From a virus: a stretch of DNA of 37,530 nt. The stretch spans positions 1 to 37,530 of the IMG/VR virus record IMGVR_UViG_3300009529_000022, one strand, 5' to 3'. How positions within the stretch are numbered: the stretch's first letter is position 1; each line of letters begins with the position of its first letter. The notes beneath the pieces were generated by a model that saw only the letters and a list, made by a program, of their open reading frames with translations, had not been told where the DNA came from and did no database searches. The translations under genes and the position numbers were made by a program. Shown here one piece after another: positions 14,070 through 22,685 of this stretch.

Positions 14070-14373
14070 TCCTGTGAACGCAATGTTTAGGATGAGGAAA
14101 TACGAGGGAGGAGGATTAGGGTTTGGCGATATAGTCTGTCAGCTTGGTCAGGCCTCCTTTACCTCTACCAATACCACTGTGGCGGTAGCAACGGATTTGG
14201 ATGAAGTTATTGCTGCTGTTGCCAATCCAATGGGGGGAACAATAGATACAGAGGACTCTCCTACCCAGCCTGCAACGACAGTATCTTCGGATACGATCAC
14301 GTTTACTCGTCAAGCAGCTGGAACAGATGCAGGCACGTTCTCTTACCTGGTTCTTGGTAGGAAAACTTCTTAA
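14062..14373 (+). CDS. Small structural protein, first of a tandem pair
   Basis: 103 residues, beginning MANPVNAMFRMRKYEGGGLG. It is clearly paralogous to the following gene (14399-14710), same length and same blocks: YEGGGL, GQASF, TDLDE, MGGT and VSSDTITFTRQ. Beta-rich with no catalytic motif. The position after the capsid gene suggests a head decoration or head-tail connector component. It starts inside the end of the previous gene. Confidence 0.7.
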   Translation: MANPVNAMFRMRKYEGGGLGFGDIVCQLGQASFTSTNTTVAVATDLDEVIAAVANPMGGTIDTEDSPTQPATTVSSDTITFTRQAAGTDAGTFSYLVLGRKTS

Positions 14374-14398
14374 CCTAGGAAGATGGAGGGACAGTAAA

Positions 14399-14710
14399 AT
14401 GGCTAATCCGGTAAATGCAATGTATGCTTTGGAAAAATACGAAGGGGGCGGGCTGGCTGCGGGTGACCTGGTGATGCAGATCGGGCAAGCAAGTTTCACT
14501 ACTACGGGAACGGAGAAGTCCGTAGATACCGATCTGGACACCATCGTAGCAGCCTTCGCCAATGCAATGGGGGGAACGGTTGATCCGCAGGATGCTCCCA
14601 TTCAGCCCGATACTGAAGTATCTTCCGATGCTATCACGTTTACGAGGCAGTCAAGTGGTGGCTCGGGAAAAACCTTTTCGTATATCATCATTGGAAAGAA
14701 GACTACTTAA
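14399..14710 (+). CDS. Small structural protein, second of a tandem pair
   Basis: 103 residues, start ATG 14399 (GGAGGG upstream); an upstream in-frame ATG at 14327 lies inside the previous gene and is not favoured. Paralogue of the 14062-14373 product with about half the residues identical by eye, including the starts MANPVNAM and the end (FSY..(L/I)G(R/K)KT). The duplication kept length exactly. One copy may form pentamer-adjacent and the other hexamer-adjacent decoration; that is speculation. The stop codon TAA overlaps the next start (TAATG). Confidence 0.7.
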   Translation: MANPVNAMYALEKYEGGGLAAGDLVMQIGQASFTTTGTEKSVDTDLDTIVAAFANAMGGTVDPQDAPIQPDTEVSSDAITFTRQSSGGSGKTFSYIIIGKKTT

Positions 14711-15417
14711 TGAAGACACCCATCTCCGATATTCTGGTGAGAATACCCACTCGTGGTACGCTTCCAGAAGCTACAGTTAGAGCGCTGCTTGCGATACAGA
14801 AACAGTATCCCGATCTGGATATAGGGTTGACCAGGGGCACGCTATCTGTATCTGACGCCCGGCATAAGATTGTCAGAGAGTTCCTCAAGGGAAGTTGGCC
14901 GTACCTTATTATGATCGATGACGATGTAAGTCCAATGCGTCCCTTCAGGATCATTGAGCTTCCCGATTGGGAAAAAGACATCGTAGGAGGGATATACCCT
15001 GGCATAAAGAACGATGTGCTTCCTTACCCCCATTTGTACTGTGTGGATAGGCAAACGATGAGTCTTGAGCTCGTAAATCCTACGAGGGTTCAGTGGGGGA
15101 AGCACGTGATCTTCAATAAGTATAAGGGTAAGGAACTTATGTTGGGTGGTGGGCTACTGTGCATTCATCGCAGAGTTTTAGAGCATCCCGATATGAAGCA
15201 GCCCTTTGCTATGACTTTCGATGACGATGGGGTTATCAAGCATACAGACGATATAACCTTCTGTGCGAGAGCATTGGATGCGGGTTTTGAAATCTATGCA
15301 GACCCATCCTGCTTAGGCGATCATACCGGGCAAGTAGCGCTCTGGGTCATCGCTAAGCAGGTGCAGAAACTTTACGAACAAATAATGGAGGAGAAAGAAA
15401 ATGTCAGACCAAACTAA
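14710..15417 (+). CDS. GT-A type glycosyltransferase-like protein
   Basis: 235 residues. An N-terminal nucleotide-sugar fold begins ILVRIPTRG, followed by RHKIVREFLKGSWPYLIMIDDDVSP (in parts); IMIDDD (around residue 75) is the metal-binding DxD of family-2-like transferases. The second half has LMLGGGLLCIHRRVLE and TDDITFCARALDAGF, both common in these folds. It would add sugar to a phage or host surface acceptor. Unusually it sits inside the structural block, overlapping both neighbours (1 nt and 17 nt), suggesting modification of a virion protein or DNA. Enzyme specificity unknown. Confidence 0.75.
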   Translation: MKTPISDILVRIPTRGTLPEATVRALLAIQKQYPDLDIGLTRGTLSVSDARHKIVREFLKGSWPYLIMIDDDVSPMRPFRIIELPDWEKDIVGGIYPGIKNDVLPYPHLYCVDRQTMSLELVNPTRVQWGKHVIFNKYKGKELMLGGGLLCIHRRVLEHPDMKQPFAMTFDDDGVIKHTDDITFCARALDAGFEIYADPSCLGDHTGQVALWVIAKQVQKLYEQIMEEKENVRPN

Positions 15418-16687
15418 TCTTGACCAAATGTGTCCGGTAGCTGCTCGGATTGACTCCTGGGAAGGGCTTGGCACCTGGCTGGAGGAGATGCTTACGTTAG
15501 TTACCGAGCACAAGTTAGACATTGGCACTATTGCCACGTGGGAAGGAAAGGCAAAGACACTCGTTGAGGAACTTCGCACCGATCATCTGTCCTCTGGTAC
15601 CAGCTATCAGGTATGGGCTACGGAGGTAGATAGTGACTTAGACGATATCAATGACTTCCTCGATCACATGAACCAGGACGGTATTCTCAGCGGTAATCCT
15701 GCTGTGGTAGATGGAACGTCCGATACCACCAAGTTACGGCTGGCTGGTACGGACATTCTCTATCAAATCGGTGGGAGAATCTACAAATGCTATACCGCGC
15801 TGGAAACCGAGCCGCCCACAGGGGAGATTACTGAAAATAAGTGGGGTGCGTACCGGATGGACCTGAACGCTTCAGGAACACTAACGGTTACGCGCAAGGC
15901 CAACCCGATGGCTTATGACAATGAGGAAGATGCTATCCTTAGTTTGGCATCTGTCGCTCGAACGGCTAATAGTATTGACGTTGGGTATCTTGCACTCGAT
16001 GCTGCCACAGGCGGGTTTACAGCGCAGACCGATAACCCTGAAGTCGGGAGTGCTGCTGTTGATGCTGTGACTTATACCGATGTTCACGTTGCGCGGTGGC
16101 GGAATGGCTTGAACACAGCAGCTACAGTTGCAGTTGCAGATGGTGCAGCCACACTGAACATCAGTGCCATCAATGCAGATGTTGATGGAGTGAAGCTTTC
16201 GGAGATCGCTGCAGCGGCTACGCAGGCATTGGATGATGCCGATACAGTTACCCATACTAAGTGGGGTGGGTGGCTGCTGGTTGTCGATCCGGCTGGTACG
16301 GGCACTTACTGTCTTGCAGCTGATGGAGTAGCTGGGACAGCAAGCACGATGGCCTACGCCAATCAAGCAGCGGTGGATACAGCGCTCGACCTGGTACAAG
16401 AGCGTATTCCGGCAATGTGTTGCCCGATTGCTCGCATCTATCTGGATAACACCAGTGGAGCAAATGCCTGGGTGGGAGGTACAGACGATTGGGACCACGA
16501 TACAGCAGTAGCTACGGCTACGGTTTATCCTGTGGTGCACTCCAGAGTAGCAGATGATACGTACTCGATTATTCGTCCGACGATTCCAGCTTCCATAACG
16601 TGTGATGTGCCTGCGGGCATCGGATCGGCTGTAACAGGAACGGCTGTAGTGGCTCCTGAAGCTTCTACACCTGGATCATTAGCATAG
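15401..16687 (+). CDS. Virion structural protein, function unknown
   Basis: 428 residues, no membrane segments. Residues 1-75 are helical and may bind another virion part; residues 80-300 are beta-rich with Ala/Thr/Gly bias (TLTVTRKANPMAY, AATVAVADGAATLNISAINADVDGVKL), typical of tail or fibre domains; the end is Ser/Thr/Ala-rich. Located between the glycosyltransferase and the adaptor gene. The preceding gene overlaps 17 nt. It may be a head fibre, the likely target of the glycosyltransferase, by inference from position. Confidence 0.6.
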   Translation: MSDQTNLDQMCPVAARIDSWEGLGTWLEEMLTLVTEHKLDIGTIATWEGKAKTLVEELRTDHLSSGTSYQVWATEVDSDLDDINDFLDHMNQDGILSGNPAVVDGTSDTTKLRLAGTDILYQIGGRIYKCYTALETEPPTGEITENKWGAYRMDLNASGTLTVTRKANPMAYDNEEDAILSLASVARTANSIDVGYLALDAATGGFTAQTDNPEVGSAAVDAVTYTDVHVARWRNGLNTAATVAVADGAATLNISAINADVDGVKLSEIAAAATQALDDADTVTHTKWGGWLLVVDPAGTGTYCLAADGVAGTASTMAYANQAAVDTALDLVQERIPAMCCPIARIYLDNTSGANAWVGGTDDWDHDTAVATATVYPVVHSRVADDTYSIIRPTIPASITCDVPAGIGSAVTGTAVVAPEASTPGSLA

Positions 16688-16697
16688 GGAGATGATG

Positions 16698-16820
16698 ATG
16701 GCTTATACTCGTAGAGGCAAAAGAGACGGTACCGGGCCGCATAAGAACTCTTACAGGCGCAAGGTGCAGAAAAAGAAAATCGGCAGGCGTGGGCAAGTTT
16801 GTAAGAAGGGGAAGAAATGA
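16698..16820 (+). CDS. Short, extremely basic protein
   Basis: 40 residues, ATG 16698 (AGGGAG upstream). Two further ATGs just upstream (16692, 16695) are in frame. It reads AYTRRGKRDGTGPHKNSYRR and continues with RKVQKKKIGRRGQ...CKKGKK. Such short Lys/Arg/Gly proteins occur repeatedly in environmental podoviruses near adaptor genes and probably contact DNA in the head. Overlaps the next gene through ATGA. No known function. Confidence 0.65.
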   Translation: MAYTRRGKRDGTGPHKNSYRRKVQKKKIGRRGQVCKKGKK

Positions 16821-17464
16821 CCTTTGGAGAGCAGAAAATAAGCCTCTCTCGTAAGGTGGGGGACCCTATCTCTACTGCGGGTGACGACGGGAGTCGGTAC
16901 ACTGATGCTATGTTCGGGGGTTGGCTTAACGAGGGGCAGATAGAAGTAGCCCTGAAAGCTCCTGACGAGGCGCTGTGGTCTCTAACGGTGATGGTACAAG
17001 GTGCAGATGTGCCTACGGATGTTCCTGTGCTTAGGATGCTCTATATCACCTTTGAGAACGATGATGGGGATGAAAAGATAGCGTCTCAGGTCTCCTCATT
17101 ACGAAGGGAGGACATCACCGATTCTAAGCAAGTTATTGTAGGTACCAGCGATGACCCCAAATTCTATATTGAGGGGGGAGAGGTAAAGTTCTATCCGGCT
17201 GTGGATGACACCAGCCACGTACGGTTCTATTTCATTCGTGAGCCACCTCAGATGACAGATGACGATAACATCTGCACGCTCCCTCCTCAATATCATAATG
17301 CAGTAGTCAACTATGCGGCTTTTCTCGCATTAGGTGCAAGTGGTCAGGAGAAAAGGGCAGGCTTCTATTTGGGGCTGTTTGACAGAGCTATGAAAAGCGG
17401 GAGAGCGTTTATGAGAATCCCGGGAGTAATCAAGCCACTGTCACTAATGGGGGAAGTAAAGTAA
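16817..17464 (+). CDS. Head-tail adaptor-like protein
   Basis: 215 residues. The helical C-terminal half has LPPQYHNAVVNYAAFLALG and GFYLGLFDRAMKSGRAF, a pattern typical of phage adaptor and 'gp6-like' connector proteins which stack below the portal. The N-terminal part is helical with acidic stretches. Its place after the capsid cluster and before the tail genes agrees. Identification is by motif pattern only. Confidence 0.55.
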   Translation: MTFGEQKISLSRKVGDPISTAGDDGSRYTDAMFGGWLNEGQIEVALKAPDEALWSLTVMVQGADVPTDVPVLRMLYITFENDDGDEKIASQVSSLRREDITDSKQVIVGTSDDPKFYIEGGEVKFYPAVDDTSHVRFYFIREPPQMTDDDNICTLPPQYHNAVVNYAAFLALGASGQEKRAGFYLGLFDRAMKSGRAFMRIPGVIKPLSLMGEVK

Positions 17465-17593
17465 TTGAAGAAAAAGATAGTGAAAATATCATGGTGGGTA
17501 CGGTTATGGTGTAAGCATGATTGGAAACATTATCGTTTCTGTGATGTATGTCAGAAATGTGGGAAAGAATACTGGAACATTTGGTATGTCTAA
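17465..17593 (+). CDS. Short zinc-ribbon-like protein
   Basis: 42 residues, TTG start at 17465 (GGGGGAAG upstream), immediately after the adaptor stop. Contains RLWCKHDWKHYRFCDVCQKCGKEYW: Cys and His ligands (C16, H18, H22, C26, C29, C32) fitting a small zinc ribbon. TTG, and too short for default prediction, but the Cys/His pattern and high Trp content look real. A GTG at 17480 is an alternative start. Similar mini zinc ribbons occur in many phage genomes, function unknown. Confidence 0.6.
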   Translation: MKKKIVKISWWVRLWCKHDWKHYRFCDVCQKCGKEYWNIWYV

Positions 17594-17622
17594 GAGAACA
17601 AACTAATGGGGGAGGTGAAGTA

Positions 17623-17805
17623 ATGGAGCTAAAAGAAGGTGAGTTAAAGGTCTATTATCAAGGAGACTTAGACCCAGAACTTGACGAAGCATTGAGAAAG
17701 GTCTTGAGACCCTTTGGATATAAGGAATGGGTTTCAGGATATTTCTTTGAAGGAAAAGTCTGGGATACGGAATATTGTAAGGAAGGAAAGTTAGTTGAAG
17801 GGTAA
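17623..17805 (+). CDS. Small acidic protein, unknown
   Basis: 60 residues, ATG 17623 with GGAGG upstream. Begins MELKEGELKVYYQGDLDPELDEALRKVLRPFGYKEW; an alternating beta/helix pattern ('VYYQGDLDPELDEALRKVLRPFGY') resembles small conserved phage proteins of ferredoxin-like fold. Not recognised. Confidence 0.6.
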   Translation: MELKEGELKVYYQGDLDPELDEALRKVLRPFGYKEWVSGYFFEGKVWDTEYCKEGKLVEG

Positions 17806-17848
17806 GGGATCTGGCTTTTGATAATAAAACTAACTCGAGGACGGAGCT

Positions 17849-18109
17849 ATGTCAGTAACAGGTGTAGGGATCCCAGGGACATCTCAAAGTTGGGGAAACT
17901 GGGAAGTGAGAGGAGAAGATCTATCTTCTCAATGTGATGATTCGACAACCACATTCACAGTGGCTAATACCTACAAGTCTGGTAGTCTGACTGTGTATCT
18001 CAATGGTCTCCGTCTGTCCGATGAGGTTACAGAGGTCACAGGAACGACTTTCTCTATAAGCACTGCTCCATTTAGTGGAGATGTGCTGCTTGTAGACTAT
18101 TATTACTAA
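17849..18109 (+). CDS. Small beta-strand protein, fibre-like
   Basis: 86 residues. The segment STTTFTVANTYKSGSLTVYL then NGLRLSDEVTEV and TFSISTAPFSGDVLLVDYYY matches a module widespread in phage tail fibres and baseplate proteins, where it forms a small jelly-roll-like domain. Here it stands alone as its own gene. It may be part of a fibre or of the tail tip. GAGGACGGAG before ATG 17849. Confidence 0.6.
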   Translation: MSVTGVGIPGTSQSWGNWEVRGEDLSSQCDDSTTTFTVANTYKSGSLTVYLNGLRLSDEVTEVTGTTFSISTAPFSGDVLLVDYYY

Positions 18110-18129
18110 GTTTATTGCTAAAAATAAAC
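18110..18129 (+). repeat. Small hairpin between structural genes
   Basis: GTTTATT (18110-18116) and AATAAAC (18123-18129) form a 7-bp stem with a 6-nt loop, without a T-run. TTATTGCTAA is repeated directly on both sides. It may influence mRNA decay or translation of the next gene. Confidence 0.4.
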
Positions 18130-18152
18130 TTATTGCTAAGGAGATAAAAACA

Positions 18153-18473
18153 ATGGCTTACGATTACGACATGATCTTTGGGACGGTACTGGTGCTGTTT
18201 ATTACTGCATTGTTTGTGGAGAGAGCCTTAGCGCTTTTCTTCGGGCTGAAGTTGTATAAGCGATTTCTTGATGGTACGGGTCTGAAGCCTATTATAGCTT
18301 TTATCATCTGCTACTTAGTGGTCTCTCAGTATGACTTCGATGCGCTCTCTTTAGTGATGTGTCGAGGGAGTCACTTCTGGGGACCGGTAATCACCGCAGG
18401 AGTCATTGCTGGCGGCTCTAAGGGCGTGATGTCTATCTGGGTGAAAATTAAAGAAATGTGGGGGATGAAATGA
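18153..18473 (+). CDS. Small membrane protein, candidate holin or coupling factor
   Basis: 106 residues, AAGGAG ahead of ATG 18153. Probably three membrane segments: residues about 8-30 (IFGTVLVLFITALFVERAL), 45-60 (IIAFIICYLVVSQY) and a third weaker one (GPVITAGVIAGGSKGVM). Small, late-expressed, with a basic tail. This layout fits a class I-like holin, but the stop overlaps the next (signal-peptide) gene (ATGA), so it could instead be an export or membrane-anchoring partner of the tail spike. Position alone is not decisive. Confidence 0.55.
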   Translation: MAYDYDMIFGTVLVLFITALFVERALALFFGLKLYKRFLDGTGLKPIIAFIICYLVVSQYDFDALSLVMCRGSHFWGPVITAGVIAGGSKGVMSIWVKIKEMWGMK

Positions 18474-20524
18474 AACGATACTTTATCCTTACAATTATTC
18501 TATTACTGCTTCCATCCGTAGGCTTGGCTCGGGGAATTCGGTGGGCTCAGTTGAATGAGGATGATGTGCTCGATTCTCTGATGACCGATAAATTAGGCTG
18601 GGTGGATGTGAGGGCTTATGGAGCCGTTGCCGGTGGAGACTCTGCCGTAAATAGAGTATCTATTCAAAATGCCATAGATGGTCTGGCCTCGGGTGGAGGA
18701 TGTATATATATTCCACCAGGTGTTTTTGAGGTGGATAGTACTTTGGCTATTGCGGATAGCAATATAACCTTCCGAGGAGAAGGGATTCAATCGCAGATTG
18801 CCTGGACTATTGCCGGAAAAGTAGGTATCCACATTTCGGCATCGGGGGTTTCGATGCAGGATGTTAAGTTATATGGTGTCCAGCATACCAGCCTGCAGAT
18901 CAGTGAGAAGGGCATTCACGTCTATGGGGCGGATGCTTCTAATTTCATAGATGACATTCGGATAGAGAATTGCTTCGTGGAGAATTGGGGAAAAGATGGC
19001 ATTCTGTTGGAGTTTGTGGAAGACTTTGAGGTAGTGCATAACAAAGTGATAGATTGCTATGAGGGCGGGATCATTGTTTTATCCTGCCACGTTGGCAAGA
19101 TAAATCAGAATCATATTAAGGAAATTATAGCGCCTGGTTATGGGATTGAAATTAGTGCTCACGATGGCTTAAAGAGTACTTACCCTGTGTGTTACGACAT
19201 AGAAGTCTGCTCAAATATCGTTGAGGGTTGTAGAACGTGGGAAGCGATTGATACTCATGGAGGACATCATCTTTCTTTCATCGGTAATCACATTAAGAAT
19301 GCACTAAGAGGAATTACCTTAACTTATGATGCGAGTGAGGTAGGCAACGAGAAAGCACCAGATTACTGCGTAGTTAAGGGTAACATCATAGAAAGAGGGA
19401 CTTTGGTAGCTGCGGACAATGTACACGCTGGGATCTTTGCCTCGGGGCATACCGATTCGGCTGTAGCTATGGTAGGTTTGGTAATATCAGACAACACAAT
19501 TAACGGTTATGGAGACAATGATTGTAGTGTAGGAGGAAACGGGGCAATCGAGGTTCGCACCACTCAAGGAGCTGTAGTAACAGGTAATAACATTCAGAAT
19601 AGCGGTCGGCATGGTATTCTCCTCCGGTCGACAGAGGAGATTCTAGTCGCAAATAATGTAATTAAGACGGTCACGGGTACAGCTCCTGTCAAAGCAACGG
19701 GCACCATTACGTTCTCGACTAACCCATCTGATGGAGATACCATAACGATCAATGGAGCTAACTATTTCTTTGTCGATCCAGCCGCTCCAGCTACTGATTA
19801 CGAAATTGATGTAAAGACTACGCTTCCTCTAACGTTGGATGAAGTGGTCAGCCGCCTAGATTCGACTGCGGGTGCTATAACCGGCAATACAACAGATGGT
19901 CGTGTTACAACGGCGACTTATACGGAAGATGGGGATAGTGTTCTTACGGTTACTTTTGATACCGGTGGTGTAAGTGGTAATTACTTTCTAATTGCTGCAA
20001 GTGCAGCTACTACATCAGGGGCTAATCTTACCGGGGGTGCAGTGGGTAGCAGTGGGATTTATGTGGACTATCTTTCAGGAGGAGAACTATGCAGCGGGGT
20101 AGTAGTTAATAATCTAATTGTACCGGGGAGCACTTATACAGGCATTGAGTCAGAAGATAATACTCATCCTATCGAATACGGCCCGAATTTTTTTAGATCC
20201 GTTAGTTCTGAATACGATATATATGGAAGTTTTACGGGTCCAAATTCAGGAGCCCCTACGATCAGGCATTACAGCAAAAGCACGATGACTTATGACTTAC
20301 CGAGCATCGCTGCAGGGTCATCTCATACGTTTTATATGCCTGCTCCAGGCTGTTTAGCCAAAGTTTTTCTTCCGGAAGTTATGGCACGAAATCGAACCTT
20401 GACTTTGGGATTGAGAATTGAAACGGTGGCAGGAAACAATTACGTTGAAGTAACAATTAGCAACCTTACCAGCGGAGCGATAGATTTCGCTAATACAATC
20501 TGGACGCTTCTTTTGGCGAAATAG
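18470..20524 (+). CDS. Tail spike with right-handed beta-helix and signal peptide
   Basis: 684 residues from ATG 18470. Residues 1-24 form a Sec-type signal peptide (MKRYFILTIILLLLPSVGLA). Residues about 40-330 show the pectate-lyase-3 pattern: VDVRAYGAVAGGDSAVNRVSI, GGGCIYIPPGVFEV, then many parallel-helix repeats (INNxI, VVGNxI). At about residues 405-520 a beta-domain interrupts the helix (TGTITFSTNPSDGDTITING), a module found in other phage proteins. A polysaccharide-binding or -cleaving spike is the reading. A signal peptide on a tail spike is uncommon. Confidence 0.8.
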   Translation: MKRYFILTIILLLLPSVGLARGIRWAQLNEDDVLDSLMTDKLGWVDVRAYGAVAGGDSAVNRVSIQNAIDGLASGGGCIYIPPGVFEVDSTLAIADSNITFRGEGIQSQIAWTIAGKVGIHISASGVSMQDVKLYGVQHTSLQISEKGIHVYGADASNFIDDIRIENCFVENWGKDGILLEFVEDFEVVHNKVIDCYEGGIIVLSCHVGKINQNHIKEIIAPGYGIEISAHDGLKSTYPVCYDIEVCSNIVEGCRTWEAIDTHGGHHLSFIGNHIKNALRGITLTYDASEVGNEKAPDYCVVKGNIIERGTLVAADNVHAGIFASGHTDSAVAMVGLVISDNTINGYGDNDCSVGGNGAIEVRTTQGAVVTGNNIQNSGRHGILLRSTEEILVANNVIKTVTGTAPVKATGTITFSTNPSDGDTITINGANYFFVDPAAPATDYEIDVKTTLPLTLDEVVSRLDSTAGAITGNTTDGRVTTATYTEDGDSVLTVTFDTGGVSGNYFLIAASAATTSGANLTGGAVGSSGIYVDYLSGGELCSGVVVNNLIVPGSTYTGIESEDNTHPIEYGPNFFRSVSSEYDIYGSFTGPNSGAPTIRHYSKSTMTYDLPSIAAGSSHTFYMPAPGCLAKVFLPEVMARNRTLTLGLRIETVAGNNYVEVTISNLTSGAIDFANTIWTLLLAK

Positions 20525-20529
20525 CTTGA

Positions 20530-20637
20530 CTTCGTCGTATCCCTCGCCCTATTGATTATCCTGAGCGTAACGTGGCTATCCAAGCCCTCCTCAAAGTCTG
20601 GGATGGAACAACCTGGCAGGATTGCTATACGAGATAA
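20530..20637 (+). pseudogene. Possible short gene or remnant without a normal start codon
   Basis: Frame reads LRRIPRPIDYPERNVAIQALLKVWDGTTWQDCYTR before TAA at 20635. The sequence looks coding ('NVAIQALLKVWDGTTW' is like phage tail-tip segments) but has no ATG and no Shine-Dalgarno site; GTG at 20572 is the only common start inside. It may be the remains of a longer gene broken by a frameshift, or coupled to the tail-spike stop at 20522. Confidence 0.25.
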
Positions 20638-20640
20638 GCA

Positions 20641-20712
20641 ATGCTATGGAAACCACTAACTGAGTTGGCCGTTGGAACGTTCGTAGTAGGCTGGACGTAT
20701 GAGAGAGGCTAA
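20641..20712 (+). CDS. Putative 23-residue peptide
   Basis: ATG 20641, product LWKPLTELAVGTFVVGWTYERG after Met; stop overlaps the next start (TAATG at 20710-20714). Hydrophobic centre (LAVGTFVVGW). Weak evidence: only the stop/start coupling and the purine-rich GAGATAAG upstream support it. It could be a leader for translating the next gene. Confidence 0.35.
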   Translation: MLWKPLTELAVGTFVVGWTYERG

Positions 20713-22685
20713 TGAAAACTTTTTCTATCAAAGACTTTTCCGGTGGACTTGTTGAGCGTATCTCTCCTGAAGACCGGCCTCCACACACCGCGCAAACGTT
20801 AGAGAACTTCCGTATTCATACTCTGGGACGGCTGATAAAGCGTGCGGGCTACGATGAAGCCGATCTTGCCGATACCACCTACCGTAATAACGGCTTAGGT
20901 GGGGCTACCATTCGGGGAGTCTATGAGTTCTCCAGAGATGATCCCCACTCTGAAATCTTCTACGTAATTGCCGCATCGGATAATGTGCTTTACAAGTGGA
21001 GCCCCACAGGAAGTGGCACCTGGACAGATCAGGACCCGGGCGACGACCATTATCCCGGCACTTCTATTGATTACGATCCTCCAGACGTACCTCGATTCTT
21101 TACTCGGTTAGGAGTACTAAGGGTAGCTTGTGGAGATGGCGCAGCAAACTATCCCCTGTGGTATAGCTATATAGAACGAGACTTCTTTAATAGTCTCGAA
21201 AGCTGGGATGCCTATTATCTTTCCTTAGCTAAAGTGGAGACCGCAGATATTGCTATTAACACCGCTCGTACTGCTGCCACAGATGGCTCTCTCAGTGAAG
21301 GATATTACTTCTACAAAGTCTCTTACATCTACGATGGATTCCAGGAAGGATTAGCTTCAGCAGCTTCCTCTTCCGTCCAAGTGGCTTCTCCAAACGATGA
21401 GGTAGAAGTCACAATCAAGTTGGATTGGTCTGATCTTAACAAGCGCGTCTCTGCAGTACGTGTCTTCAGAGCTTATCAAACCAGCTCAGGGACTTTATCC
21501 TCAGATACCACGTTCTATTACCTTACAGATGTAGATATAAACACAGGTACCACAGATGCAAATTGGGCACTGGATACCGGGGACATTTACGAAATCACTA
21601 TCTCAGATGACACCGATACGATTACCCCTTCTCTTGCTGTAAAGCAAGGACATACCTCAACAGCACTCTGGGCTAACTATAAATATGCAGCTATTCTGAA
21701 GGATCGGGTGTTCTACGCAGGGCTATACGATGCCGATGGCTTGCAAGAAGATATGGTTAAATATAGCTTCATTGATCCCGATGGCAATCACTGCCCTGAT
21801 ATTCTCACTGCTCTAAATTTTATCAACTTCTCAGGAGGAGATGCAGATCGGATTACCGGGTTGAGCACGCTGCTCGGAAAGCTTGTTGTCTACAAAGAGA
21901 ACACCATCTACCGATTAAGCACAGGATCGGGAAACGAGCTTACGTGGAGCGTAGATGAACAATGGGGAAATACGGGCTGTGTCGCTCCGAATACGTTGGC
22001 GCATGCTGGAGATCAGAATTTCTTTCTCAGTAGAGATGGCGTAAGAAGCTATGATGGAGTGCAGTGTGTCGTAGTCTCTGATCCTGCCCTTACAGATACG
22101 TTAAGAAGTTTGAGTAACTACTGGGAAACAGCTTGGGGATTCTATTATCAGGTAAGAAAAGAATACTGGCTGCACATTCAAACAGCAGCTTCTACCTACT
22201 CAGTCTTCGTAGTCTCTGTGGAGACTGGCACCTGGAAGGAGTTTCAATTAGAGGATCAGATATTAGGCTATACACATGCCAGGGATGGCCGAGTTCTGAC
22301 TACTGAAGGCTCAGACATTTTAGAACAGGATACAGGTACAGACGATAATGGCACGAGCATCGAGCCGGTATGGAAATCTAATCCCCTAACGTTGGATGCT
22401 TCTAATCTAAACAAGCTGTTCTACACCATATACGTTACGTATAAATCAGATACTCCGATAAGGCTTAAGCTTTATCTGGATAGGAGCAGTACGGCGGCTG
22501 TATCTAAGTCTCTTCCGGCACAGACTACAGATACTTCAGTTCTTCAGCATCTTCCGCTTGGCACTTGTGGCTACGAAGTAGAAATAGAAATATCTCTTGA
22601 TACAGATCAGCAGGCAGGGAATACGCAGCTGGAGATCGCTGAGATTGTAATTGACTATTTACCCCTTAGACGAGTATGGACATGA
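20712..22685 (+). CDS. Large tail/head-tail structural protein
   Basis: 657 residues, start MKTFSIKDFSGGLVERISP, an N-terminal pattern ('F..GG', 'NF') found in podovirus tail tubular and P22 stabilisation-type proteins. The body is beta-rich with repeating blades (GVYEFSRDDPHSEIFYVIA, AGDQNFFLSRDGVRSYDG, WTYRLST-like segments), consistent with a beta-propeller ring below the adaptor. It precedes the fibre gene. The exact family cannot be confirmed by eye, and a baseplate component is an alternative. Confidence 0.6.
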   Translation: MKTFSIKDFSGGLVERISPEDRPPHTAQTLENFRIHTLGRLIKRAGYDEADLADTTYRNNGLGGATIRGVYEFSRDDPHSEIFYVIAASDNVLYKWSPTGSGTWTDQDPGDDHYPGTSIDYDPPDVPRFFTRLGVLRVACGDGAANYPLWYSYIERDFFNSLESWDAYYLSLAKVETADIAINTARTAATDGSLSEGYYFYKVSYIYDGFQEGLASAASSSVQVASPNDEVEVTIKLDWSDLNKRVSAVRVFRAYQTSSGTLSSDTTFYYLTDVDINTGTTDANWALDTGDIYEITISDDTDTITPSLAVKQGHTSTALWANYKYAAILKDRVFYAGLYDADGLQEDMVKYSFIDPDGNHCPDILTALNFINFSGGDADRITGLSTLLGKLVVYKENTIYRLSTGSGNELTWSVDEQWGNTGCVAPNTLAHAGDQNFFLSRDGVRSYDGVQCVVVSDPALTDTLRSLSNYWETAWGFYYQVRKEYWLHIQTAASTYSVFVVSVETGTWKEFQLEDQILGYTHARDGRVLTTEGSDILEQDTGTDDNGTSIEPVWKSNPLTLDASNLNKLFYTIYVTYKSDTPIRLKLYLDRSSTAAVSKSLPAQTTDTSVLQHLPLGTCGYEVEIEISLDTDQQAGNTQLEIAEIVIDYLPLRRVWT

